Below, one piece after another: positions 9,514 through 18,081 of a stretch of 64,000 nucleotides of DNA (within the stretch, counting starts at the first letter, position 1; each line of letters opens with the position of its first letter). The DNA lies in contig NZ_AYTW01000002.1 in NCBI RefSeq assembly GCF_002752635.1, positions 1-64,000 of the forward strand, read 5' to 3'. This DNA is from Mesotoga sp. Brook.08.105.5.1. GTDB lineage: Bacteria; Thermotogota; Thermotogae; Petrotogales; Kosmotogaceae. Below the pieces are notes generated by a model. The model saw only the letters and a program-made list of their open reading frames with translations, was not told the DNA's origin and made no database searches. The position numbers and the translations under genes were made by a program.

Positions 9514-9752
9514 TTTCCGTGCCTCCTCAGTAGCGTGAAGTGATCTGGTACTTCATCGAAGCCCCCTGGATTGAAGGGATTGCATCGGAGTATTCTCCAT
9601 GTTCCGAGAACGAGCCCCTTGAAAGCTCCAAATCTCTCTATAGCTTCATATGTGTATGTTGAACACGTGGGATAAAACCTGCATCTTGGGCGGGTTCTAG
9701 GTGAGATCTTTCTTCTGTAGAAATCTATTAGAAACAATAGTATCTTTTTCAT
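9510..9752 (-). CDS. yidD: Membrane protein insertion efficiency factor YidD
   Basis: YidD is a small inner-membrane-associated protein thought to assist YidC-dependent insertion. The 80-residue product begins [18 protein letters not shown], has the conserved [16 protein letters not shown] segment, and ends with [13 protein letters not shown]. The ATG at 9752 is inside rnpA, giving a 56-nt overlap in another frame. The longer open frame starting at 9872 runs antisense to nothing and lacks family similarity upstream of this Met. It sits between rnpA and yidC as expected. Confidence 0.92.
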   Translation of the reverse strand: MKKILLFLIDFYRRKISPRTRPRCRFYPTCSTYTYEAIERFGAFKGLVLGTWRILRCNPFNPGGFDEVPDHFTLLRRHGK

Positions 9753-10125
9753 CGGACGTTTCTCCAATTTTCTCAGCGATTCGTTTGATAACGAGCATAA
9801 TGCCAGAGTACCCAACTTCTCTCTCTTTAAACAGGTCAGATAAATCCTTTCTAGCAATGAAAAGTATATCATACCCCGCGGGGAAGACTGATTTATTAGT
9901 CCTGTAAACCTCTTTCACCAATCTTCTGAGTCGGTTTCTCACGTGTGCCTTGCCGAATTTCCGTTTTATCGATATTCCAATACGAGAAAAAGGCAGACTA
10001 TTCTTAACATACAATACAACAAAAAAAGGGTCAACAATTGACTTTCCCTCTTTGAAGACTCTGTCGAAGTCTGCCTTTCTTCTTAGTCTTTCTGTTTTAC
10101 TAAGGGACTGATCTTTCAGATTCAC
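9697..10125 (-). CDS. rnpA: Ribonuclease P protein component
   Basis: RnpA is the protein subunit of RNase P, which matures tRNA 5' ends with the catalytic RNA. The protein opens with [20 protein letters not shown] and contains the RNR motif (Arg63-Asn64-Arg65) in [15 protein letters not shown]. At 142 aa it is slightly long, with a C-terminal extension that covers the start of yidD. The GTG start overlaps the rpmH stop by 4 nt (GTGA). The RNase P RNA gene itself is not in the window. Confidence 0.95.
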   Translation of the reverse strand: MNLKDQSLSKTERLRRKADFDRVFKEGKSIVDPFFVVLYVKNSLPFSRIGISIKRKFGKAHVRNRLRRLVKEVYRTNKSVFPAGYDILFIARKDLSDLFKEREVGYSGIMLVIKRIAEKIGETSDEKDTIVSNRFLQKKDLT

Positions 10126-10256
10126 ACAGACAGTCTCTTTCTTCCCTTTCTTCGTCTATTTGCCAGCACTTTTCGGCCGCCAACCGTTCGGGATCTAACA
10201 AGAAAACCATGTGTTCTGTTCCTCTTAACTCTTGATGGTTGGTATGTTCTTTTCAT
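10122..10256 (-). CDS. rpmH: 50S ribosomal protein L34
   Basis: This 44-residue basic protein starts [18 protein letters not shown], includes [14 protein letters not shown], and ends KRLSV, the standard L34 sequence. It is a component of the large ribosomal subunit. The ATG at 10254-10256 is preceded by GGAGG at 9 nt spacing. It heads the rpmH-rnpA-yidD-yidC-jag cluster, with a perfect promoter about 40 bp upstream. The gene is short and easy to miss in automated open-frame lists. Confidence 0.97.
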   Translation of the reverse strand: MKRTYQPSRVKRNRTHGFLVRSRTVGGRKVLANRRRKGRKRLSV

Positions 10257-10291
10257 TATAAACAACCTCCAGTGAATTCGTCACAGTGAAC

Positions 10292-10320
10292 ATTATACGG
10301 AGTGCGGCAGGGACTGTCAA
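10292..10320 (-). promoter_or_regulatory. Consensus sigma-70-type promoter of rpmH operon
   Basis: On the minus strand TTGACA (10315-10320) and TATAAT (10292-10297) are separated by exactly 17 bp, a perfect housekeeping promoter. The expected start of transcription is near 10285, about 30 nt before the rpmH ATG. Confidence 0.93.
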
Positions 10321-10386
10321 GGCGCCGATATGCCGGTGTCTTGCCGGACCGAAAGCAGAGTCACTGAAGGTACTGTTGATCGATAG

Positions 10387-10392
10387 TATAAT
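10387..10392 (+). promoter_or_regulatory. -10-like element upstream of recN
   Basis: A TATAAT lies 50 bp before the recN start in the divergent rpmH/recN gap. No good -35 hexamer is seen at 16-18 bp, so the call rests on the -10 box and its position. Confidence 0.5.
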
Positions 10393-10442
10393 AGATTGAT
10401 GTATGAGTTCCACTTGGACTATACACTAACTTGGAGGAAAAT

Positions 10443-12032
10443 ATGCTGCTGTCGCTGGCAGGAAGGGATTTTCTTACATTCAGGGAGTTCTATGTTGAGT
10501 TCTCTGAAGGAATGAACGCAATAACCGGTGAATCCGGGGCAGGGAAGACGATCTTTCTTAAGGCGCTCTTGACAGTGTTAGGATTCCCTCCCCAATGGGA
10601 TAACGTTAATGCCGGAAGTATTGAAGGAAACTTTGTGGTCGACGATTCTTTGAGCTCGAAACTGAGAGAAACGGGAATCGAGATTGAAGAAGACCACCTC
10701 CTTGTAACGGTAAGTTTCACAGGGCAACGGACGATTTACAGGATAAACGGGAGGATGGTGCCAAGGCAGATTGTTCAAACTGCCTTCAGCGACAGGGTAG
10801 AGGTTCACTCTCAGCACAGCAGTGTTAGTCTTCTGGACGAGTCTAAGCACCACGAGATTCTGGATCATGCGCTGAAAGGCGAAGAGAGCCTTACAAATTA
10901 CAGAGAGCTATATGGCGAGTTTTTAAAGGTCAAGCGCGAGTTCGAATCGTTCAGTGTAGACCCTGCTCACATAGAGAGAGAGAAGGACTTCTTGAGTTTC
11001 CAGATTAGCGAGATAGAAGAGGCTGGACTGCAGCCGGGCGAGGATGAAATCGTAGAGATGAAGTATACAAGATATAGAAACGCACAAGCCCTCTTAGATA
11101 CGTTTCATGAGCTGCGAGAGCTTCTTAAGGACGGCGATTTGTCTGTTTATAACTCGCTTAACGATGCACTTACTATAGTCGAGAGAATTGAAAGCTTTGG
11201 ATATGGTGAGTGGCGAGAAAATCTCCAGGTTGCACTAGAAGAGCTCGACTCTCTGTACTCGAAGGTCGAAGAGGAGAGAGGTTCCCTTGACATCGACGAT
11301 GAAGAGTTTACATCGATTGAGAACAGAATGACCTTAATCCAGGGGCTGAAGAGAAAATACGGTGATTCTGCAGATGCAGTACTCTCTAAGCTCGAGACGT
11401 TCAAAGAAGAGTTGAGGTCTCTGCAAGAGCTTGAGGAGAGAAAAGAGAGGCTGAAGAGGCGTGAAGAGGATCTGCTTGACAAATTGAAGAAGACCGGAGA
11501 GATTCTCGACCAAAAGAGATTGGCCAGGGCCAGGGAGATAGAAGAGCAAATAAGAGTTCATCTTGAAAGCCTTAGGATGAAAGGTGCAGAACTGAAGTTT
11601 CATTTGCGCCAGGAAGAGATACCGAGAAACTACGGTACTTCCAGAGTGACGATGATTGTGAAGACAAATCCCGGAATGGAATTTATGGAGATAGGTAAGG
11701 TGGCCTCCGGAGGAGAGCTCTCAAGGTTTTTACTGGCGCTTGAGTCTGCTTTGAGAGAGCAGCTGGATCTTAGAACGATTGTGTTTGACGAGGTTGACTC
11801 TGGTGTTGGGCAGAGGCTGGGAGCGGTAGTGGCGGACAAACTGCGAGAGATCTCGCAGGAGATACAGACTATAGTTATAACCCATCTTCCCCAAATCGCT
11901 CAGAATGCAGACAAGCACTTTGTCGTCAGAAAAGAGCAGTTCGGTTCCAACACCATTTCGAGTATAGAAGAGCTTCATGGCTGCTCTAAAGAAAGAGAGA
12001 TCGAGGAAATGAGCGGCCAGATTCCAGATTGA
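10443..12032 (+). CDS. recN: DNA repair protein RecN
   Basis: RecN is an SMC-like ATPase that helps organise DNA ends in double-strand break repair. Walker A GESGAGKT is at residues 29-36, the ABC signature reads ASGGELSRFLLALESAL, and Walker B reads TIVFDEVDSGVG. A long charged coiled coil fills residues about 150-370. At 529 aa it is slightly shorter than the usual 550. ATG 10443 follows GGAGG by 5 nt; the longest frame begins four codons earlier at a TTG that overlaps this site. Its end overlaps the region upstream of the next gene, starting a six-gene coupled operon. Confidence 0.95.
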   Translation: MLLSLAGRDFLTFREFYVEFSEGMNAITGESGAGKTIFLKALLTVLGFPPQWDNVNAGSIEGNFVVDDSLSSKLRETGIEIEEDHLLVTVSFTGQRTIYRINGRMVPRQIVQTAFSDRVEVHSQHSSVSLLDESKHHEILDHALKGEESLTNYRELYGEFLKVKREFESFSVDPAHIEREKDFLSFQISEIEEAGLQPGEDEIVEMKYTRYRNAQALLDTFHELRELLKDGDLSVYNSLNDALTIVERIESFGYGEWRENLQVALEELDSLYSKVEEERGSLDIDDEEFTSIENRMTLIQGLKRKYGDSADAVLSKLETFKEELRSLQELEERKERLKRREEDLLDKLKKTGEILDQKRLARAREIEEQIRVHLESLRMKGAELKFHLRQEEIPRNYGTSRVTMIVKTNPGMEFMEIGKVASGGELSRFLLALESALREQLDLRTIVFDEVDSGVGQRLGAVVADKLREISQEIQTIVITHLPQIAQNADKHFVVRKEQFGSNTISSIEELHGCSKEREIEEMSGQIPD

Positions 12033-12049
12033 GAAATGAGGTGCGTCTA

Positions 12050-12667
12050 GTGAATAGAGAAGAGCTAATAAACAGGATAGTTGAAGAAAAGGGAACGGAG
12101 GCGATTCCTGCTCTTCTTGACCTTCTGGTCAATGAAGACAGCGAAACTGCGCACATTTGCTTTGATGCGCTCTTGCAGATGGGAGAGGCAGTTGTTCCGC
12201 TTCTCATAGAGAAGATGCGAATAACGAATATCGACCCCGTCTCCAGGCTGTACCTTGCGGACCTCGCAGGTGAAATAGGCAACAGGAGAACCGTTACAAA
12301 CCTTTATGAGATGCTGAAAGATTTCAGTGACGAGAGGTCTCAAGTCGTTATCTACGAGGCTCTTGCGCGCCTGGGTGAAGGAGAGAAGGTAGTGGGTGTT
12401 CTCTCTTTGATGCTTAGTGAGAACAATGACTCCGAACTCCGGGACCAAGTCATAATGGCTCTAAGCAGCACTAATTCCTCAATGGCTGTCAAGGCGCTTG
12501 CTGAGTTGTATGGGAGAGAGACGACCGACAAGTCTACGAAGGCCTTCATTCTTGAAGCAATTCACTCAATTCTCTCAAGGAGGTATGAATTGAAGAACTA
12601 TCTCCAAAGCCTTCACAATGGTAGGGAGATCACTGAAAGGCTTTATCAATGGCAAAAAGAGAACTGA
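12050..12667 (+). CDS. HEAT-repeat-like helical protein
   Basis: The product (about 205 aa) is built of repeated amphipathic helix pairs such as AIPALLDLLVNEDSETA, VVPLLIEKM and VVGVLSLMLSENNDSELRDQ, resembling HEAT or PBS-lyase repeats that mediate protein-protein contact. No catalytic motif is seen. GTG 12050 is favoured because GAGGTG lies 6 nt before it; a TTG at 12029 overlapping the recN stop is the alternative. It sits between recN and murB and overlaps murB by 19 nt, so it is co-expressed, but its partner is unknown. Confidence 0.75.
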   Translation: MNREELINRIVEEKGTEAIPALLDLLVNEDSETAHICFDALLQMGEAVVPLLIEKMRITNIDPVSRLYLADLAGEIGNRRTVTNLYEMLKDFSDERSQVVIYEALARLGEGEKVVGVLSLMLSENNDSELRDQVIMALSSTNSSMAVKALAELYGRETTDKSTKAFILEAIHSILSRRYELKNYLQSLHNGREITERLYQWQKEN

Positions 12668-13566
12668 CAGACTGTTTTGATATCCTCTATTCTTTGGGGG
12701 CGGATGTAAGGCTTAATGAGCCTCTGAAGTGGCATACGACGATCAGGGTAGGAGGTCCTGCAAGAGTCTTTGTTCAGCCGTATTCTGTTGAGTCGCTTGC
12801 GGAAATCGTGAGCTTTCTGAAATCTGAGGCGATTGAATTCAGAATCATCGGAGGAGGTTCAAATATCATCTGTCCCGCCCGCTTTGAAGGAGTTGTAGTC
12901 TCGACCAAGAATCTGAACTTGATGAAGTCCGAAGGAGAGAGGGTCTTCGTTCAGGCCGGGACCAGTGTCAATACTCTAATCTGGCACTGTTTATCTGAGG
13001 GGTTGACTGGCCTTGAGTTTCTCACTGGACTGCCCGGTTCTGTTGGGGGGGCGATTCTCATGAACGCGGGTGCCTTCGGTGGTGAACTTGGAAATCGCGT
13101 TGCCAGAGTGACTTATCTAGATGAAAGCAACAGGGCAAGAGAAATCGACGGGAAGGCCGCTGGTTTTTCTTACAGAAGCAGTATTTTCAGATCCAGCAAG
13201 GAAATCATCCTCGGAGCCGAGTTCGCTCTTAGAAGAGGAGAGAAGCTTGAAATCAGTAGAAGGATGTCTGAGATCCTGGCGAAAAGGCTTGAGAAGCAGC
13301 CGCTTCAGTATCCCAGTGCAGGGAGCGTTTTTATGAGACCAAGGCCTGACTTCTATGTAGGTTCCTTCATCGAAAAGTTAGGTTTGAAGGGTTTTAGGGT
13401 CGGGGACGCTGAAGTATCGGAAAAGCACGCAGGGTTTATAGTTAATAAAGGAGACGCCAGCCAGGAAGACGTTTTGAGTTTAATTGAAGTGATCAAGCGA
13501 AAAGTAAGAGAGGCTGCTGGCGTCGATCTTGGAACAGAGATAGAAATCTGGAAGGAGGTTGGATAA
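12649..13566 (+). CDS. murB: UDP-N-acetylenolpyruvoylglucosamine reductase
   Basis: MurB reduces UDP-GlcNAc-enolpyruvate to UDP-MurNAc with NADPH and FAD in the cytoplasmic steps of peptidoglycan synthesis. The FAD-binding fold shows IIGGGSNIICP (residues 67-76) and GLPGSVGGAILMNAGAFGGE. SYRSS at 174-178 supplies the substrate-facing Tyr, and AGSVFMRP places the catalytic Ser at 226. The C-terminal Glu of TEIEIW closes the active site. The 305-aa length is typical of the short MurB type. Confidence 0.96.
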   Translation: MAKRELTDCFDILYSLGADVRLNEPLKWHTTIRVGGPARVFVQPYSVESLAEIVSFLKSEAIEFRIIGGGSNIICPARFEGVVVSTKNLNLMKSEGERVFVQAGTSVNTLIWHCLSEGLTGLEFLTGLPGSVGGAILMNAGAFGGELGNRVARVTYLDESNRAREIDGKAAGFSYRSSIFRSSKEIILGAEFALRRGEKLEISRRMSEILAKRLEKQPLQYPSAGSVFMRPRPDFYVGSFIEKLGLKGFRVGDAEVSEKHAGFIVNKGDASQEDVLSLIEVIKRKVREAAGVDLGTEIEIWKEVG

Positions 13567-14543
13567 TGGTTGACGTAAAAATTGAAGAACCTGAAGATAA
13601 TTTCACAGGCGGTGGAGGCCCTAAGAAAAGCTTTTTATGGTCCGGGCTTTTTGTGCTGCTGGTTATTGTCGCAATCGTTGCCGTGTATTTCTTGAGCGGG
13701 TTTTTCCTGGTTGGGCCCGATCAGGTCGGACTGATCAAGAGATTCGGAAAGTATACAAATACCGTCGGTCCAGGACTTGGATACCATCTGCCATTTCCGT
13801 TTGAGAGCGTAGTCGTTGTAGATACTTCGAATTTGAGAAAGCAGGAAATCGGTTTTAGAACCGTTAGAACAGGTACTTACCAGACCCTGGCAAATGAGTC
13901 TCTCATGCTCACCGGAGATGGAAACATCGTCTCGGTGGAAATGGTTATCCAGTATTATGTTGGGGATCCGGCAAAACTCGCCTTCAATATCGTGGATGAT
14001 GGCGACATCGTGAAGTTCACAACAGAGTCGGTGCTTAGGGAGGAAGTTGCTTCCAGCACTATAGACTCAATTCTCACAACCGAGAGAGACACAATCTCAA
14101 TTCGGACCGCAGAGAGAGTCCAGGCCGAACTTGAGAGGCTCGGTACAGGCATATTGGTGAAAAACGTGTTCCTGCAAGAGGTGGCGCCTCCAAAACAGGT
14201 TATCGCCGCATTCGACGATGTGAACAGTGCCAAGCAGGACAAAGAGAAACTCATATATGAGGCCGAGAAATACAAGAACGACCTCATTCCCAAGGCAGAA
14301 GGAGAGGCGGCTCAATTGACTAGAGTCGCGGAAGGCTACGCACAGGAGAGGATTCTCAATGCAGAAGGAGAGGCGGATAGATTCCTTGCGATTCTCCAGG
14401 AGTACGAAAAGGCTGCGGAGGTTACTCGAACCAGGATGTATCTGGAAACGCTTGCTAAAGTACTTGGAGAGGCCAGTAAGACCGTTGTTCTTGACCAGAG
14501 CAGCGTTCTTAAACTCCTTGATCTTGAAGGGAGCGAGAGATAA
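13566..14543 (+). CDS. hflK: SPFH/band 7 membrane protein HflK
   Basis: HflK and HflC form a membrane assembly that restrains the FtsH protease. A Gly-rich N-terminal tail precedes one membrane segment (residues about 23-48), after which comes the band 7 domain with GPDQVGLIKRFGKY and GPGLGYHLPFPFE. A helical region with repeated AEGEA motifs follows, typical of SPFH coiled coils. AGGAGG lies 7 nt before the ATG, which overlaps the murB stop (TAATG). No ftsH is in the window. Confidence 0.93.
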   Translation: MVDVKIEEPEDNFTGGGGPKKSFLWSGLFVLLVIVAIVAVYFLSGFFLVGPDQVGLIKRFGKYTNTVGPGLGYHLPFPFESVVVVDTSNLRKQEIGFRTVRTGTYQTLANESLMLTGDGNIVSVEMVIQYYVGDPAKLAFNIVDDGDIVKFTTESVLREEVASSTIDSILTTERDTISIRTAERVQAELERLGTGILVKNVFLQEVAPPKQVIAAFDDVNSAKQDKEKLIYEAEKYKNDLIPKAEGEAAQLTRVAEGYAQERILNAEGEADRFLAILQEYEKAAEVTRTRMYLETLAKVLGEASKTVVLDQSSVLKLLDLEGSER

Positions 14544-15400
14544 TGAAGTACAAATTCATCATTCCGATTGCTATTGTGGTAATAGTTGCGGCAGTTGTGC
14601 TGCCTAGCTTCTTCTTCATACTTGACGAGACTGAACAGGCCGTGGTCCTTCGATTTGGCGAAATACGCGAGTCAATTACTGAGGCCGGTCTTTACACCAA
14701 GACTCCGTTCATCGACTCTGTAAGGAAGTTCGACAAGCGAATTCAGATCTACGATGTTGATGCTGAGAGGATCTACTCTAGGGATAAAAAGACGATTCTT
14801 ACAGACACCTTCGCGCTATGGAGGATAGTAGATCCCAGGAGTTTCGTAGAGACAATGAAGTCAGAACAGATCGCACTCACACGGATAGACGACATTGTGT
14901 ACTCTCACGTAAGAAATACTTTTGGGAAACTTGATTACGATGACATCATCTCCGGCCAAAGAACAGATGTTCTCGACGAGATAACCAAACTTGCCGCAAA
15001 TGACATGAAGGACTTTGGGATCGAGATAATATCTGTACGTGTTAAGAGGGCCGACTTGCCCGACGAAAACAGAAATGCTGTCTTCGAAAGAATGAAGTCC
15101 GAGAGAATGCAGGAAGCTTCATTGATTAGAGCCGAAGGGAATAGAGAGGCTCAGAAGCTTAGGGCGGAGGCCGACAAAGAAGCGCAGATAATGATGGCGA
15201 CTGCACAGAAGGAAGCAGATATCATAATTGGGATGGGAGACGCTCAAGCTCTCACCATTTATGCAGATGCATACAACAGAGATCCGGATTTCTACGAGTT
15301 CATGAAGAGGCTGGAAGTCTACGAAGAGACACTTGCCGATGCCAATTACATTCTCGGACCTGCTATGGATTTCATAGATAAGTTTTCAAGAGGAGAGTAA
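14543..15400 (+). CDS. hflC: SPFH/band 7 membrane protein HflC
   Basis: It is the partner of HflK in the FtsH-modulating complex. An N-terminal membrane helix (residues about 4-27) is followed by DETEQAVVLRFGEI and GLYTKTPFIDSVRKFDKRI, characteristic of HflC, and a helical stretch with RAEADKEAQ-type repeats. The 285-aa length is normal. Its ATG overlaps the hflK TAA, and its own stop overlaps the next ATG, so hflK, hflC and the following gene are translated together. Confidence 0.93.
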   Translation: MKYKFIIPIAIVVIVAAVVLPSFFFILDETEQAVVLRFGEIRESITEAGLYTKTPFIDSVRKFDKRIQIYDVDAERIYSRDKKTILTDTFALWRIVDPRSFVETMKSEQIALTRIDDIVYSHVRNTFGKLDYDDIISGQRTDVLDEITKLAANDMKDFGIEIISVRVKRADLPDENRNAVFERMKSERMQEASLIRAEGNREAQKLRAEADKEAQIMMATAQKEADIIIGMGDAQALTIYADAYNRDPDFYEFMKRLEVYEETLADANYILGPAMDFIDKFSRGE

Positions 15401-16029
15401 TGGATTGTACGAAATCACTTCTCGAAACCGGAAGCAGTGAGATAAACATCAAGAAGTCAAAGTTCATCGGCTTCAGTAAGAGGTGTGAGAACGAGGATGA
15501 AGCAAAGTCACTAATAAAGGCTGTCTTACAGGATCACGCAGGTGCCGACCACTGTTGCTGGGCGTATCGTATTTCGCTTCCAGGAAGGGAAGTGGCTAAT
15601 TACTCCGACGGTGGAGAGCCTCACGGTTCTGCAGGGCAGCCAATACTTGGATCGATCTTTCGACTCGAGTTGACCGATGTTGCAGTGGCAGTCATAAGGT
15701 ACTTCGGAGGAGTTAAGCTGGGAATACGAGGACTGATAGACGCCTATGGTGAAACGGCCCTGAAGGCCTTGAGGGCAGGAAAGCCAGCTCTGTTTTGCCC
15801 GGGTGTTGAGCTAGCTGCCGAGATGAGCTACAGTCATTGGAACGACTTCAGCAGATTGTTCGTGGAAGGAAGAGACTTCTCCGTTCGAAATGTAGACTAC
15901 TCTGATAGAGTTATTTCAACGCTTGCGGTCAGAAAAGAGAATATCGATAGGGTCAGCTACTTCTTCAAAGAGAGAAGGATTCACTTCGAGATGGGAGAAG
16001 AGTTGAGTTTTGTGAGCCCGGTGGAATGA
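15400..16029 (+). CDS. YigZ/IMPACT family protein
   Basis: The N-terminal UPF0029 domain is recognised by NYSDGGEPHGSAGQPIL and VIRYFGGVKLGIRGL, and the C-terminal ~75 residues match the DUF1949 ferredoxin-like domain. The eukaryotic homologue IMPACT regulates the GCN2 kinase; the bacterial role is unclear, possibly nucleic-acid or ribosome related. It is last in the recN-murB-hflKC operon and convergent with mrdA, only 2 bp away. Confidence 0.9.
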   Translation: MDCTKSLLETGSSEINIKKSKFIGFSKRCENEDEAKSLIKAVLQDHAGADHCCWAYRISLPGREVANYSDGGEPHGSAGQPILGSIFRLELTDVAVAVIRYFGGVKLGIRGLIDAYGETALKALRAGKPALFCPGVELAAEMSYSHWNDFSRLFVEGRDFSVRNVDYSDRVISTLAVRKENIDRVSYFFKERRIHFEMGEELSFVSPVE

Positions 16030-16040
16030 TTCTACCGGGC
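16016..16040. terminator. Hairpin spanning the convergent stop codons of yigZ and mrdA
   Basis: GCCCGGT at 16016-16022 pairs with ACCGGGC at 16034-16040, and the inner GGAAT/ATTCT also pairs, leaving a tiny loop. Both stop codons lie inside the stem. There is no T tract on either side, so a bidirectional terminator is inferred from position only. Confidence 0.5.
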
Positions 16041-17702
16041 GTATTCTGTCACATAATAATCCATGATCTTTCTTGAGATTTGTGAAGCCAGACCCGATCC
16101 GTAGCCGCCTTCGTGAACGAACACCGTAACAACTATCTCCGGTTCATGGAGAGGCATGAAACCTGTAAACCAGGAGTGAGTCGGTTTCGAACCTCCTTGT
16201 TCCGCAGTACCGGTCTTTCCGGCGGCCGTCTCTTCAAAACCTCTGAATGCAGAGTATGCGGTTCCCGCATCGGCGGCACTTCCACCCTTGCTTATGACAT
16301 CTCCCATTGCATTGATGAGAAGATCCCAATCGCTGTCTTTCAGATTGATTGCTTCTCTGCTACTCTCTTTCTTTGAACCGATAAAGGGAATGATCTCGAT
16401 CCCTCTAGTTGCGATTTCGTTTGTCAACTTTGCCAGCTGCAGCGGAGTGATGCTGAGATAACCCTGGCCTATTGATATCTGAATCGTGTCGCCAGGGAAC
16501 CAGCTTTCCTCAAGCCTCTCACGTTTCCAGGTGGGGGAGGGCATCAAGCCGACTGACTCCTCGGGAAGATCGATTCCGGTAGGTTTAAAGACCTCCCACA
16601 GTTCTGCGTATCTGTTGATCGTGTTGATTCCCAGTTCTAGACCGAGCTGATAGAAATAAACGTTGCACGATACTGTTATAGCTTTGGCAAGATCGGTCTT
16701 TCCATGGCCGTAAAGGTTCCAATCTCTGTATACTCCCTGAACCACGCCTCGACTGTCTTTGTACTGAAAAATCCCTCCACAGTCGATCTCCTTTGTGCTG
16801 TCTTTCCCTTCTGCCAGAGCCACCATGGCAATGAACGGTTTGATCACAGAGCCTGGTGAGAAGGGGCTCAAAGCTCTATTTACCAGAGGTCTCGAAGGAT
16901 CGAGATTAAGGCGGTCCCAATCCCTGTTTGAAATCCCCGTTGTGAAAAACATGCTTTCAAAGCTTGGCACTGAAACGAGAGCGAGAACCTCTCCGTCGGT
17001 CTTCATTACAGCGGCTGCGCCGGTCTTTCCGGTTTCGTTTATGAGGTTATAGATATATTCACTCATTTTAGAATCTATTGTGATCTTCAGATCATCTCCC
17101 GGCAAAGGGGGTATTTCACCTTCGAGGCTAATCTGTCTTCCTAAAGCATCGACACGAATGAGCTGTTCACCGGGAGTTCCTCTGAGGAGTTCGTTGTATT
17201 GCTTCTCTATTCCCATAACCGGTTCCCCATCAGACTTTATGTAACCCACTACGTGAGAGATTCCAGGATTATCCTGGTAGTGCCTTATGATCCTTTCCGA
17301 GACTTCCAACTCGGGAAAGTCATTCAGTCTCTCTGCGACCGAAGCTGGTAGGACTGTCTCAACGCTGCCATAAACCTCGAGACGCCGAATCAGCTTTTCC
17401 ATTTTCTCTCTGTTTTCTGAAGCGTCAACCATCATCCTCTTCAGGTCTTCAGGAAGAAAGACGACTTTCTTCGTAATCCTGTAATAAGGTGCGTCCCAAG
17501 CAAGAGGGATTCCGTTGCGATCAATAATCATGCCTCTGGGAGGAAGGATGGAAATGGATCTACGGCTTATACTCTCTACCTGTTTCGCATACTTCTCTTG
17601 GTTGACTATCTGGTAATCGTAGAGCTTAAATACAAACAATCCCATCACTATAAGGAAAAGCACGAAGAAGAGGTCAAACCTCTTGGCACTCTTAGTCTTC
17701 AA
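16032..17702 (-). CDS. mrdA: Penicillin-binding protein 2 (elongation transpeptidase)
   Basis: PBP2 cross-links peptidoglycan in the elongasome with RodA and MreBCD. One N-terminal membrane anchor (residues about 10-28) precedes the PBP dimerisation domain (PPRGMIIDRNG at 54-64). In the transpeptidase domain the SxxK motif is S285-V-I-K288, SxN is S345-C-N347, and KTG is K496-T-G498. The 556-aa length is somewhat short for PBP2 but complete. The start overlaps mreD by 11 nt, giving the order mreB-mreC-mreD-mrdA; rodA is not adjacent downstream. Confidence 0.95.
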   Translation of the reverse strand: MKTKSAKRFDLFFVLFLIVMGLFVFKLYDYQIVNQEKYAKQVESISRRSISILPPRGMIIDRNGIPLAWDAPYYRITKKVVFLPEDLKRMMVDASENREKMEKLIRRLEVYGSVETVLPASVAERLNDFPELEVSERIIRHYQDNPGISHVVGYIKSDGEPVMGIEKQYNELLRGTPGEQLIRVDALGRQISLEGEIPPLPGDDLKITIDSKMSEYIYNLINETGKTGAAAVMKTDGEVLALVSVPSFESMFFTTGISNRDWDRLNLDPSRPLVNRALSPFSPGSVIKPFIAMVALAEGKDSTKEIDCGGIFQYKDSRGVVQGVYRDWNLYGHGKTDLAKAITVSCNVYFYQLGLELGINTINRYAELWEVFKPTGIDLPEESVGLMPSPTWKRERLEESWFPGDTIQISIGQGYLSITPLQLAKLTNEIATRGIEIIPFIGSKKESSREAINLKDSDWDLLINAMGDVISKGGSAADAGTAYSAFRGFEETAAGKTGTAEQGGSKPTHSWFTGFMPLHEPEIVVTVFVHEGGYGSGLASQISRKIMDYYVTEYAR

Positions 17703-18081
17703 TGCTCAACCTCCTCAGGATGCAGAATGTTGCCAGAAAAGGAACCAGGACACCAAAGCTCGTACCCGAAAAAAACACTCCAGCAAGACCAATAGCTGCC
17801 GATGTAAGCGCTCCGAAACTGAGCGTCCGATATCTCCCGTGAATCGCCAACGCCGATAATGTAACGATCAATGAGAGCACTATAACCATGCTGATTCCAG
17901 ACAGAGCCATCCCCACTATCCATGAAATGACCAGCGCAAGAGAGAGAACAAAAGCGATGTTTCTGGTTGGAAGGAAGACGAGCAATGTCAAATATGCAGG
18001 ATATAGAGGTATTAGATCTCCAAATCCGAGATCAAAGTACAGAGCAGGGACTATCAGTAATAACCAGGTCATTCCTGCCAC
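17692..18081 (-). CDS. mreD: Rod shape-determining protein MreD
   Basis: This short integral membrane protein has four to five hydrophobic segments in 129 residues and little conserved sequence, as is usual for MreD. Identification rests mainly on its place between mreC and mrdA, with overlaps of 13 and 11 nt. It is shorter than typical MreD (about 160 aa), so it may be a compact or divergent version. Confidence 0.8.
   Translation of the reverse strand: MAGMTWLLLIVPALYFDLGFGDLIPLYPAYLTLLVFLPTRNIAFVLSLALVISWIVGMALSGISMVIVLSLIVTLSALAIHGRYRTLSFGALTSAAIGLAGVFFSGTSFGVLVPFLATFCILRRLSIED

Noticed and set aside
9753-9872. A 120-aa version of YidD starting at 9872.
   Set aside because: The first 40 residues are a shadow of rnpA; family similarity begins at the Met encoded at 9752.
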